DNA of 64,000 nt from the NCBI GenBank assembly GCA_031769625.1, contig JAUIMM010000694.1, positions 5,416,501 to 5,480,500 on the forward strand. Reading direction: 5' to 3'. Each line of letters opens with the position of its first letter. Within the stretch, counting starts at the first letter, position 1. The position numbers and the translations under genes are program-made. The notes beneath the pieces are model-generated. The model worked only from the letters and a program-made list of their open reading frames with translations. It was not told where the DNA came from and did no database searches. Source of the stretch: Taudactylus pleione. Lineage: Eukaryota; Chordata; Amphibia; Anura; Myobatrachidae. This document shows positions 53,501 through 63,347 of the stretch, in pieces.

Positions 53501-53940
53501 TTGGGGGCATACCAATATACTCTGTAGGTACTTGGGGGCATACTAATATACTCTGTAGGTACTTGGAGGCATACCAATATACTCTGTAGGTACTTGTGGG
53601 AATACCAATATACTCTGTAGGTACTTGGGGGCATACCAATATACTCTGTAGGTACTTGGGGGCATACCAATGTACTCTGTAGGTACTTGGGGGCATACTA
53701 ATATACTCTGTAGGTACTTGGAGGCATACCAATATACTCTGTATTTACTTGGGGGAATACCAATATACTCTGTAGGTACTTGGGGGAATACCAATGTACT
53801 CTGTAGGTACTTGGGGGAATACCAATGTACTCTGTAGGTACTTGGGGGAATACCAATATACTCTGTAGGTACTTGGGGGAATACCATTATACTCTGTAGG
53901 TACTTGGGGGCATACCAATATACTCTGTAGGTACTTGGGG
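50522..53940. repeat. 31-bp minisatellite, about 110 units
   Basis: The unit is GGGGGCATACCAATATACTC plus TGTAGGTACTT. Since 31 is not a multiple of three, each frame cycles through a 31-residue repeat and stays open for up to 657 codons without coding meaning. Variants such as GTATTTGGGGG, CTTGGCGGC, CTTGGAGGC and TATCTACTT mark sub-lineages. A pair of CTTGGCGGC units at about 52076/52138 recurs at about 52571/52633, a 496-bp (16-unit) higher-order step. Confidence 0.97.
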
Positions 53941-54035
53941 GCTTTCAAAGTACCTTCAGTGCGCATGCGCGTACGCAAACCATCGGACCGCTTGCGAGCG
54001 CACAGCACTAGGGAGAGGCTCAGAATGAGGTCCTT
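53941..54035. mobile_element. GGGCCTGATTC-superfamily fragment against the 31-bp array
   Basis: GCGCATGCGCGTACGCAAAC followed by CGGACCGCTTGCGAGCGCAC matches the right interior of the element at 42445-43018 (GTGTACGCAGAACATCGGGC, CGCTTGCGAGCGCACGC). It ends near CTCAGAATGAGGTCC. The left part is missing where the array stands. Confidence 0.6.
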
Positions 54036-55317
54036 ATTCTGAGTGGGGCACAGCGGCGATGTCAGGCGCAGTGGAATGGTATTTTTCATCTGCGCATGCA
54101 TCTGATTCGCACACGCATACATCCCAATTTTGTTGCAGTACAGATTTAGACGCACGGTAGCAAAAGTGTAGGGGGCATTCCTGCGGTTCAGATGCACAAA
54201 GTCGCTGTGTCTTCAGGGAGCGTTGCTGATAGTGGACGCATATGGAGACGCAGAATCGTTCACATAGCAGCCAAATTCAGATGGATAATCTGCACCTGCC
54301 ATAGCCCTGGAGTGCGTTTCGATTCATTGTTCTAAGGTGCGACAAAAGATGTACCAAGCGTGATCGTAGCGTCTGCTGATTCTGATAGTGGGCGTCTTAG
54401 TCCTTGCGATCCAGAAGCCCGAATGTACACCAGGGAAGGACTTTGTAGAGGCATTAGCATAAAATGGAAGACACCGGCGCGGCTGCGTCCAACTCATAGC
54501 AAGGCCCGTTATGTGTTATTATTACTAATCCAGGGACAGAAACTAAAGTTACTTATCTAAGTAAGTCATAATGTATCCAGCGACAGAACCCTCCTCCAGT
54601 GTCCGGGTGACATATCTCTGAGAATATTTCGCTGCTGCTGCTGCGGAGGGGATTGTTCAGTCAGATCTGCGGAATTACGGGTGACATAGCAATACCTCTG
54701 AATGCCAGGGAGGAGCAGGGGGCACTGACTCGCAAGCTGAAAAGAAGCTTTGTAGGAGAAGAATGCAAGGATTGAGGCTTTACAATCTAAGAAGCCATGT
54801 TGCAGCAGAAACGACACAATCGCACATGTCATTGTGCTGCGTTCCATTCAGCCATTGCCGCGTTCATTCCTTCCGTGTGCGCTGTTTGTATAACTCCATT
54901 TCCTTCCATTCTGCTGAACCAAACAATGGTGTGTAAAAACTATTAACGCCTGGCAATGCAGAATACCAGGTGCCCACCACCCCCGTGCTAAGGCCACATT
55001 ACTCACCATCCATTTATTTCTGACATTTGCGTAGGAACGGAGACTTGCTACAGTGTACAGTTTCCATATTGTTTTGTTTATTGATTTCATTTAATAAATG
55101 TTTGTTCAGTATACTGTATGTTGAAGGTCTGCAGTTATTCACTGTGACGCTGCCACCATTAACTTATAGGAAAATCCAGGCAGTGATGAAAATGAAAAAT
55201 AAAAATATATTAATATTTTAAAATAACACCATAATACGCTGCTTGGTTCTTCCTCCGTATTCCATCTACAGGAGCTGGTCTAGTGGCTATGAGGGGTTTT
55301 GAAGCATTGAGAACTGT
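54036..55317. other. Unassigned sequence
   Basis: CpG-bearing 54036-54420 may be another eroded superfamily member (it starts TTATTCTGAGTGGGGC). The rest is unique and non-coding as far as I can see. Confidence 0.4.
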
Positions 55318-55750
55318 GGGCCTGATTCAGACCCGGTCGCAAGCGCTGAGCGCTCGCAACCGGGTCGATGGTGGCCCACAGCGCATGCGTGCGACGGAGC
55401 CGGCTCCGTCGTGCGCATGCGCGAGACCCGGCTAGCGACGGGCACTCCGTCGCTCCGGGTCTCGCACCAAAGGGGGCGTGCTGTCGATGTTGAGTGACAG
55501 CTCGCCCCGTTTGGTGGGCGGGCCATGGGGGGTGGCTGCCCAAACGGAGGCATTCCCATGAGAACGCCTGTCGTTTGGGGGCAGCCCCACTGACATCACT
55601 CATGATGTCAGTGGAGAGATTCCGGCTCTGTTAGAGCCGAAATCTCTCTGGGGCTTGCGGCCACGAGACCCTACCACAAGGGTCTCGTCGCAAGCCCGAT
55701 GGTCGAGATGGTCTTGACCATCGCGACCATCATCATGGCCGCTCGCGACT
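55318..55750 (+). mobile_element. Hairpin-chain element E7, right end truncated
   Basis: Starts GGGCCTGATTCAGACCCGGT. H1 (about 55330-55364), H2 (about 55381-55421), H3 (about 55424-55467, TAGCGACGG / CCGTCGCT), H4 (about 55467-55518), H5, H6 (about 55586-55613), H7 (AGAGATTCCGGCTC / GAGCCGAAATCTCT), H8 and H9 follow in order. It breaks off just after the first arm of H10 (GGCCGCTCGCGA), so H11 and the right terminus are lost. Confidence 0.88.
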
Positions 55751-55796
55751 ATCCTTGCTTCCAGTGCTCCTTGTCTCCTAGTCCCTTTCAACGACT

Positions 55797-56275
55797 CTGG
55801 GCCTAATTCCGAGATGCACACAGTCGCCGTTGGCGGATAATATGCAATTGCTAGTTTCAGCCCTCCCCTTATTTACTAGGAATGTGCAATCCCCGGGACT
55901 CCCACCTCCAGTGCCCATGCACACTGCAAAACTGCTGCTGATTCGTGACACTCCACCTTCACTGCACTATCGTGTCCCCATAGACGCTGGCACCATCCCT
56001 ATGGCAGGTGCAGTTTCACCATCTGATAATGGCCTTGGTAGCAGCTGCTGTGTCATCAGACAGCAGCCACTGTCATTGACAAACCCACGACACCCCTATA
56101 ACACGCCCATAATACGCCCACGCAGTGGATTTATTTCAATACACTTCAGGCCACCTGTCAGCACCCAGAAACGCCTGTGGTTTTTCCTCACCATCTCTGA
56201 TATCAGTGATCGCATACGCAACAGCACATTTATACATACACACAGGGTAACGCATGCGCCTTAAGGGTTTTCAGA
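55797..56275. mobile_element. GGGCCTAATTC-ended superfamily fragment (tentative)
   Basis: Starts GGGCCTAATTCCGAGATGCA, like the 41115 element (GATTCAGAGATGTACG). It ends around ACGCATGCGCCTTAAGG without a clean right terminus. Confidence 0.45.
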
Positions 56276-56324
56276 ATATTTTGCGCAGTAGCCAATGATT
56301 TCTCATCGGCATTGTGTGTACTTA

Positions 56325-56694
56325 GGGCCTGATTCAGACCCCGCTCGCAAGCGCACAGCACTCGCAAGCGGGTCGATGGCCGGGCAGTGTGCACGCATGG
56401 CGTGCATGAGTCCCGGAGCCAGTGAGAAATTTGCTCGCTCCGGTGCTCGCTATAAACGGGGCGGCTGCCGATGGTCCCATGGTCTCTATTAGAGCTGAAA
56501 GCTCAATGGGGCTTGCGGCAGACAAGACCCTACCACAAGGGTCTCGTCGCAAGCCCGATGGTCGCGACCATCGTGACCATCACCTGGCTGGTCACAAAAG
56601 CTGTGGGTGATCACCCACTGCTTAGCAATTGGCCAGAGGGCTGGACTAAAAAAAAAACGCCCTTCAGACCTGCGAGCGGTTCTGAATCAGGACC
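56325..56694 (+). mobile_element. Hairpin-chain element E8, short form, TTA target duplication
   Basis: 370 bp, flanked by TTA (56322-56324, 56695-56697). It keeps H1, a short H2 (GTGCACGCATGGCGTGCAT), H3 (GCCAGTGAG / CTCGCT, imperfect), H7 (part), H8 (GAGACCCT-type arms), H9, H10 and a reduced H11. H4 to H6 are absent, as if removed as a block. Confidence 0.86.
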
Positions 56695-56697
56695 TTA

Positions 56698-56999
56698 GTG
56701 TGCACCTCTGCATCGGGCACAGTGAGTTCCCATCCTTTGTCTCTAGTCCGTGTCCTAACCAGTTTGTTGGTTTATTGCTCTGTGCTGTCCCAAAGAGATG
56801 TCACCTTATAGTTACTGTACCAGTGATACTTTGTCAAGTTCTACTGTTACTTTGTATATAACCTGTACTGCACTGCAGAAACTTTGCTGGATATTGTTTG
56901 AGCCATAGTAGTGCCTTAGTTAATATTGTACCCCATAGCAGTCTCTAGTTCACATTATACCTCACAGTACTATATATTGTACTCATATTGTACTTCACT
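56698..56999. other. Unassigned sequence
   Basis: No feature recognised before the degenerate array. Confidence 0.4.
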
Positions 57000-57470
57000 G
57001 TTGTGAACCCAGTTCATATGCCACATTACAGTTCCCCCAGTTCATATTATGCCACATTACAGTGCCCCCAGTTCATATGCTGCACTACAGTGTACCCAGT
57101 TCATATTGTGCCCTATTACAGTGTACCCAGTTCATATTGTGCTATATTACAGTGCCCCCCAGTTCCTATTGTTCCATAGTACAGTGCCCGCAGTTCATAT
57201 TGTGCCATATTACAGTGCCTCCCAGTTCCTATTGTTTCATATTACAGTGCCCCCAGTTCCTACTGTGCCATATTACAGTGCCCCCAGTTCATATTGTGTC
57301 ATATTACAGTGCCCCAGTTCATATTATGCTACATTACAGTGCCCCAGTTAATTTTATGCCGCACTACAGTACCTCCAGTTCATATCGTGCTACATTACAG
57401 CAGCACAGTTCATATTGTGCCACCTTGCAGTGCCCTCCAGTTAATTTTATGCCACATTACAGTTCCCTCA
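57000..57470. repeat. Degenerate tandem repeat, unit about 31 bp, about 15 units
   Basis: The unit ATTACAGTGCCCCCAGTTCA + TATTGTGCCAT recurs with substitutions and small indels. It is unrelated in sequence to the 31-bp array at 50.5 kb. Confidence 0.88.
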
Positions 57471-57592
57471 GTTCAGACTTTGCCCCTAGTATATTATAAC
57501 ATCCACTACACACATCACTCACTGGAAATGGAATGTCACCACATTAGCCAGCCTTATCCTATATAGAATATAGATTTCTGATAAGAGATTAT

Positions 57593-58041
57593 GGGGGTCA
57601 TTCAGACCTGGTCGCAAGCACCGATGTGCTCGCAACCGGGTCAATGGGTAGCCCTGCGCATGCGCAGCAGCCGCACTGCGCGTGCGCAAGCCCCGGAGCG
57701 AGAGAGAAACTCTCTCGCTCCGGAGCTCGCTACAAAATGGGCGGCCGTCGATTTTGATCGACAGCTCGCCCCTTTTTGTAGGCGGGCCGGGGGGTGGTTT
57801 CCAAAATGGAGGAAAGCTCTTTGGGGCTTGCGAGTGCCCAGACCCAACCTTAGGGTCTGGTCGCAAGCCCCGATGGTCACGATGGTGATCACCATCGCGA
57901 CCATCTCCCTGGTCACTAGCTAAGCTGTGGGTGGTAACCCACATCTTAGCTTGCGACCAGGAGGCCGCACCAAAATAAAAGAAGCGCCCACCCTCATCCA
58001 GAGAGAGTGATCACTTCTTGCGACCGCCTCTGAATGAGGGC
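57593..58041 (+). mobile_element. Hairpin-chain element E9, diverged ends
   Basis: Ends GGGGTCATTCAGACCTGG and CTCTGAATGAGGGCC (GATTC changed to CATTC at both ends). H1 (about 57606-57641), H2 (about 57657-57688), H3 (CCGGAGCGAGAGA / TCTCTCGCTCCGG, about 57693-57724), H4 (about 57730-57785), H8 (about 57828-57868), H9 (about 57872-57905), H10 (about 57911-57960) and H11 are present. H5 and H6 are missing. Confidence 0.87.
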
Positions 58042-58654
58042 CAATATCCCATCAACATTTTATTTTATCTCAGCTAATTTGCCAATGGTGACGCTTCAAG
58101 TGCTCCATCCCTATTGGCAGCTTTTGAATCTTACATGGCAGTTGCAGTTACCAGCCAGTGTAAAGACAGGGTAGAAGGGGGCAGGGACCCCCAGCTCCTA
58201 CTTGAGGGGGTATACTTCATAACGCAGGAAATTCCACTTTCAGTACACGTGGGCTGATTCAGCAGAGGACACAGATGCAAGTATTCTTGCAGATTCCCGA
58301 TTATCTGGAACTCGCACTCGGGCCCCCTATGCCTCTGCCTGTTTGACAAGCAAAGGAGCGGTGCAAGGGTGGGGATGGCCTGTATTCCCGGAAACGGGGA
58401 CGAGTCGCCCAGGTTAATGGAAGGGACAAGGCCGGGGTCAGCATCCATGGACGCAGACTTCCTGGTCTCGCGAGCCGGCCAGCCTGGGTAAGCTGAGGCT
58501 TATTCAGCTGGCCGGTGCCGCACATCATCGCAACGGATGGTTGCCATTGTGATCACAGGCTGCGATCTCGGGTGCAGCGCTTGGATCGCAGATGCTGACA
58601 GTAGACGACACCTCCTGCAGTATTACAATTTTAGAAGGATGGAATTGCGAAGCC
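58042..58654. other. Unassigned sequence with element-like words
   Basis: GGGCTGATTCAG (58251) and TATTCAGCTGGCC (58501) recall superfamily ends but do not form a convincing pair. Confidence 0.35.
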
Positions 58655-59010
58655 TCTTGTGTGCGGCGTTGGTTCCCCTTGTGTGCGTCGTTGGTGCACC
58701 CTTGTGTGCGGCGTTGATGACCCTTGTTTGTGGCGTTGGTATCCCTTGTGTGCAGCATGGGTGCCCCTTGTGTCTGGCGTTGGTGCCCCTTATGTGTGGC
58801 GTTGATGACCCTTGTGTGCGGCGTTGGTGCCCCCTTGTGTGTGGCGTTGGAGACCCCTGTGTGTGGCGTTGGTGTCCCCTTGTATGCGGTTTTGGTGACC
58901 GTTGTGTGGCGCTGGTACCCCTTGTGTGCGGCATTGGTGCCCCTTGTGTGTGGCTTTGGTGCCCCTTGTGTGTGGCATTTATGCCCCTTGTGTGTGGCAT
59001 TGCCATTCCG
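58655..59010. repeat. Degenerate tandem repeat, unit about 24 bp, about 14 units
   Basis: The unit is TTGGTGCCCCTTGTGTGTGG + CG, with many variants (TTGGTGACC, GCGTTGATGACC). Opposite-strand open frames are a by-product. Confidence 0.88.
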
Positions 59011-59388
59011 TCCACTGTTAAATCAGCCCCATGGTCCCTTAATCGTGGAGCTCAAACCCTTCCCCCAGTTCCCTTCACAAAGGCTGTAATCAAGAGAGAA
59101 GCCTGTTCTCCAACAGTACTGGGCTCACTGATTGGCCCAGCTGTGCCTGTGGGGGTGACACTAGAGTGCGGGTAATGGAACATATCAGTGTGGGGCCTTA
59201 CTGAGAAGCAGAGAGAGAGAGACCACCACCTATACGAGCGCTGACGAGTCCCTGTTTTAAGGCTGAGCAAACACCTGTGTGAACCTGTAATTTAGCATAA
59301 GCGCTAAACATCAGGAGCACTGTGTAGTGCAACTTTGTGGGCGGTCACAGTGAAACAGAGATCTCCATCCTGCCGACCAACGTACAGA

Positions 59389-59856
59389 GGGCCTGATTCA
59401 GACCAGGTCGCAAACGCTGAGCGCGCAAGCGGGTCGATGGTGGCCCAGAGCGCATGCGCACGACGGAGCGGGCTCCGTCGTGCGTATGTGCGAGACCTGG
59501 ATAGCGACGGGCAATTCGTCGCTCCGGGTCTCGTACCAAAGGGGGCGTGCTGTCGATGTTGAGTGACAGCACGCCCCCTTCGGTGGGCGGGCCGGGGGAG
59601 TGGCTGCCCAAACGGAGGCGTTCCCATGTGTACTCCTCCGTTTGGGGCCGGCCCCATTGACATCACGAGTGATGTCAGTGGGAGAGATTTCCCACTGGGT
59701 CTCGTCGCAAGCCTGATGGTGGCGATGGTCTTGACCATCGCGACCATCTTCCTGGCCGCTCGCTATAGCTGTGGGTGGCCGTTCTAAAAAAAAAAAAAGA
59801 CCGGCCCTGATTCAGAGCGAGCGCTCTGTCAGAGCGAGTGGCTCTGAATCAGGGCC
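59389..59856 (+). mobile_element. Hairpin-chain element E10 with AGA target duplication
   Basis: Bounded by GGGCCTGATTCAGACCAG and CTCTGAATCAGGGCC, with AGA at 59386-59388 and 59857-59859. H1-H6 are in order (H3 TAGCGACGGG / CGTCGCT; H4 about 59534-59583). Between H6 and the end of H8 a deletion has removed the second arm of H7 and the first arm of H8. H9 is intact. H10 keeps one arm. A run of A residues (about 59787-59798) precedes H11, as in E3. Confidence 0.9.
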
Positions 59857-59859
59857 AGA

Positions 59860-60252
59860 GCTCACTGCAGCCTGTTAGTAGGGCCAGGAGATCATTGCGC
59901 ACACATCCTGATTCTGAGGTGCCCGCGGTGTTAATGCCGCATGCAAGCGGCTGATGTTTTTAGCCTGCGCGTGTGTCCTGATGGTTACCGCCATAGGGCG
60001 CAGAACAAATTTGTACGCAGACAGAGCCGTTCCTAGGTAACTCATCGGTAGTAAAAGGTGGGCGGCTGGCCAGACGCTGGCGTGTCAGGTTGTAGCGGCA
60101 ATGACATCGGCGGCCATGTTTATTTGGAGATCCTGTGCCTCCATAGGACCGGTGCGACCGATGTGCAAGTGATGGTGCATCTTAATACATAGAGTGCTGC
60201 TATTTCTTTTCATCTGAAATATGAACCACAAAATCTGTGGCGCGTGCTGCAC
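59860..60252. other. Unassigned CpG-bearing sequence
   Basis: Words such as CCTGATTCTGAGGTGC suggest another eroded superfamily member, but there is no terminal pair. Confidence 0.35.
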
Positions 60253-60525
60253 GCGATGTAGTTATGCTGACAAAATCCCGGCTCCAGCATCCCGACTGCT
60301 GACCTCCCGACGGTAAGTGCTGGGGTTAGGGGGAGGGTTAGGGCTAGGGGTTAGGATTAAGCACTAGGGGGAGGGTTAGGTTTAGGCTGCCGGGGTGGAG
60401 TCAGGGAGTTAGGTCTAGGCTGTGGGGAGGGAGGGTTAAGTTTAGGGGTAGGGTTGGCCTACTTACCGTTAGGTGTCGGCGTTGTAACCCATTCGGGATT
60501 CCGAGCGTCAGTATCCCATACCCAT
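60253..60525 (-). mobile_element. TAACCC-rich inverted-repeat element, minus orientation
   Basis: The left margin ATCCCGGCTCCAGCATCCCG and the right margin CGGGATTCCGAGCGTCAGTA are inverted. The interior carries GGTTAGGG and GGGTTAGG words (60318-60450), the complement of the TAACCC block of other copies. Confidence 0.68.
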
Positions 60526-60533
60526 ACCACCCG

Positions 60534-60814
60534 ACATGACCCTCTCCAGGAGGGACACAGTGCTCTGGTCCTGGACTTCCCTGGTAAGAGGTGGGGCTGC
60601 AGCGCAGTTCAAAATTCAAATAGGGGAGGAGTCACACCAACTGTCATTTCACACACTGCCCAACATCACTGGCCGGGACTCACTGGCAGTTGGTAGACTC
60701 CCCTATTTGAATTTTGGACTGTTCTGCAGCCCCGCCCCTGGAGCCTCCACCAGTCATACATTACCAGGGAAGTCCAGGACCAGAGCATTGTGTCCCTCCT
60801 GGAGAGGGTCATGT
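60534..60814. mobile_element. Palindromic element (ACATGACCCTCTCCAGGAGG arms)
   Basis: The left ACATGACCCTCTCCAGGAGG and right CCTCCTGGAGAGGGTCATGT arms are perfect reverse complements. They are followed inward by GTCCTGGACTTCCCTGGTAA / TTACCAGGGAAGTCCAGGAC, then TTCAAATAGGGGA / TCCCCTATTTGAA. The tips may extend into CATACC...GGTATG. Confidence 0.85.
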
Positions 60815-61082
60815 TGGTTGGGAGGTATGCTTACCCAACCCTGCTGGGCTTTACAAATGTACCTTTTTGCCTTGTGCATAACAATATTCACACTCACCAT
60901 TATGTGCCTCTGGCCTTGTATGGTGCAAAATACGTCCTCCGGTGATAGTATAGGTAGAGTCCTGATGTCCATCTGCTGCCTCCCGCAATGTGTATAATGT
61001 AATTACTTTTATAGAAAAATGCTCCATGGTCCCTTAGTAACCGGGAACCTCCCCTGCTCTAAGTGTGATTTATCCACCTACT

Positions 61083-61397
61083 GGGCAAAATTTACTAAGC
61101 GGCGGTTTGATGGCGGTTTCTATTCTATTCAAAACCCCGGCGGTTTGGTGGAGGTTTTGCAGCACTTTATAAATGACAGCCCTGTTCTATTCTATTGTAA
61201 AATGTGTTTTGACTGCGGTTTGGCTGCGATCTTGCTATCTGCAGATTTACTAAGGCCAAAACCGCTGCAAAACTGCCATCAAAACACATTTTAGAATAGA
61301 ATAGAACATGGCTGTCATTTATTAAGCGCTGCAAAACCGCCACCAAACCCCCGAGGTTTATAATAGAATAGAAACCGCCGCTTAGTAAATTTTGCCC
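61083..61397. mobile_element. 315-bp inverted-repeat MITE with ACT target duplication
   Basis: The ends GGGCAAAATTTACTAAGCGG and CCGCTTAGTAAATTTTGCCC are perfect reverse complements. The arms continue with GGTTTCTATTCTATT / AATAGAATAGAAACC and with an inner pair, ATGACAGCC...GGCTGTCAT. ACT flanks both sides (61080-61082, 61398-61400). The 3-bp duplication resembles that of PIF/Harbinger-type MITEs, but the assignment is open. Confidence 0.87.
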
Positions 61398-61762
61398 ACT
61401 GTATTCATTCTTATTGAAATAATCTGGTCCTGATCTCCTTTTCCCGTATGGCAGCATAAGAAGGCTTACAGCATGAGTGCACCTAGCCAACTCCCTCCCA
61501 TCACAAGATGCTACACCTTTCCCGATACGTTCTAGCTTCCTGGGCAGACGGCTGACATCACAGAATGCCAGGCGACATGTGAACACATAGGCGGCCTGAT
61601 GCGGAGATGAATGAATGCCTATCGGCTCAGTGCCTTTGCCAGATTATAGTGTCTTCTGGAATCTGTGATTGGTTCCTGTGATGTATCAAGGTGCGGGCAA
61701 AGATTAGTGACGGAAACTGTGAGCAGTTATTAACAAACCAAGGTACGAATAGGGGGAAGCGG
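61398..61762. other. Unassigned sequence
   Basis: No feature recognised. Confidence 0.4.
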
Positions 61763-62290
61763 TATGATTTACCGCCGGACCCCTGCCCGGCGGTTGGAAT
61801 CCCAACACCAGGGGGCCGGCAGAGGAGGAAATCCAGATCGTCGAAGGTAAGTATTAGCTAACCTATTTCTAACCCCCTAACCCTAACCTTCCTTTAGGGT
61901 GCCTAACCCTAACCTTCCCCCCCAGTGCCTAACCCTAATCCCCCCTCTAAGTGCCTAAACCTAACCCCCCCTACCCCGCTGCCTAAACCTAAGTCCACCA
62001 GGGGGGTGCCTAACTCTAAGTCCCCCCCAGGGGTGCCTAACCCTAACCCTCCCTTCCCCTAGCCTAACCCTAACCTCCCGGGGGGGGGTGCCTAACTCTA
62101 AATCCCCCCCCGGGACTGTCCGCAGCGGAGCCTGGCATCACGTCGATCGGGATACCAGGCGCCTGTCTTCCAGCATTGGTGAAATGACAGGCGTCTAGAT
62201 TTAGACGCCTGTCATTTATCCCTCACCGGGATAAAGCAGTCGGGAAGCCGGCTGTCGGGATTAGGTCCGCTGGCATCCCGATTGCATACC
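61763..62290 (+). mobile_element. TAACCC-rich inverted-repeat element, uninterrupted copy
   Basis: The left margin GGTATGATTTACCGCCGG and the right margin ATCCCGATTGCATACC are imperfectly inverted. The interior 61860-62110 is CCTAACCCTAA-rich. GACAGGCGTCTAGATTTAGACGCCTGTC at about 62191-62214 is the intact palindrome that the hAT insertion splits in the copy at 16857-18570. Confidence 0.75.
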
Positions 62291-63347
62291 GAATAGGGGG
62301 ACGGGCACAGCGCAAGATGCGCACAGCTCTGCATACAGCTCGTTCCACAGCTCCATCTTTCTGGTTCTAAATTAGGATAGATGGCGCATCTTTCTGAATA
62401 TATCACTAGAAAGAGGGCATCCCGGGATGAGTTTAGGGAGCTGGCATGCCACGGCCAGACACAGTGGTCAGTCCTCGGTGCAGGGTATGCGTCGCGGGGC
62501 TCCCTGGCATTGCAAACCCTGCACCCATGACAGATGCGCCACTGGGGAGACAGATGACATAAGTGGATGCAAGAATAAGTGATTTTGGCGTAAACCATCG
62601 GCTGTGCGACAAACCTGACATCTTCCTTTGCAAATCATTAAAATGGCTTCTTTTACAAATAGCTGCGAAACCCACAACTACTGCTTATTACCAAGGGATA
62701 CTGTAAAGTCACATGGTGTATACAGTATATAACTCCCATACTGCCAGCTGCCATTCTGTACAAATATATTCTAATTATATTTTTATTATCAGCTTCGTTT
62801 GCATATACTGAAGTCCAAAAGATAAGTATTTATAGACATATTATGGAATTACGGAGCTGTAACCTATAACATGATCCCATTCACCTATTTGCTCCCAACT
62901 TTCGCACACTGATTTTCCAGCTGCACTTACTTGCTGATTTAATGAACTGAAATGAAAAGTGATTCTGTACATCAGCTGGTCAGGTTACTGCAGTCGGGAA
63001 TAAGAGGTCACGATCCTATTATTGTGGTGCCCCGGCTGACATAGGTCATGTTCGGGGATATGTTGTAATCTAAGTGATTGGGGCAGAATTCATCTGTTGG
63101 CAGAAGTAAAGGCCAATTAGTAATAATGCCTACTTTGCACATATTGTAGTGGAATTACAGTATATATTCCTTGAAAACAGTATCGTTTGTGCATTCTTAC
63201 CAAATATCAGAATAGTCCATTTATGTCTGATATAAGCCCAGGTGTAAGTAGACATTTGGCAATGGGTAGTCCCAGTTCCAACACCTCACTAGAACTTATG
63301 TTTCCTTAACAATTTGCTACTGTCTCGTGAGCATTGGGTAGGCCATA
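62291..63347. other. Unassigned, mostly unique sequence
   Basis: No gene, array or element pair recognised. Confidence 0.45.

Noticed and set aside
50290..54197. Minus-strand open frames up to 657 codons with a 31-residue repeat
   Set aside because: All three minus frames give the same cyclic peptide because the DNA unit is 31 bp. This is a minisatellite artefact, not a repeat protein.
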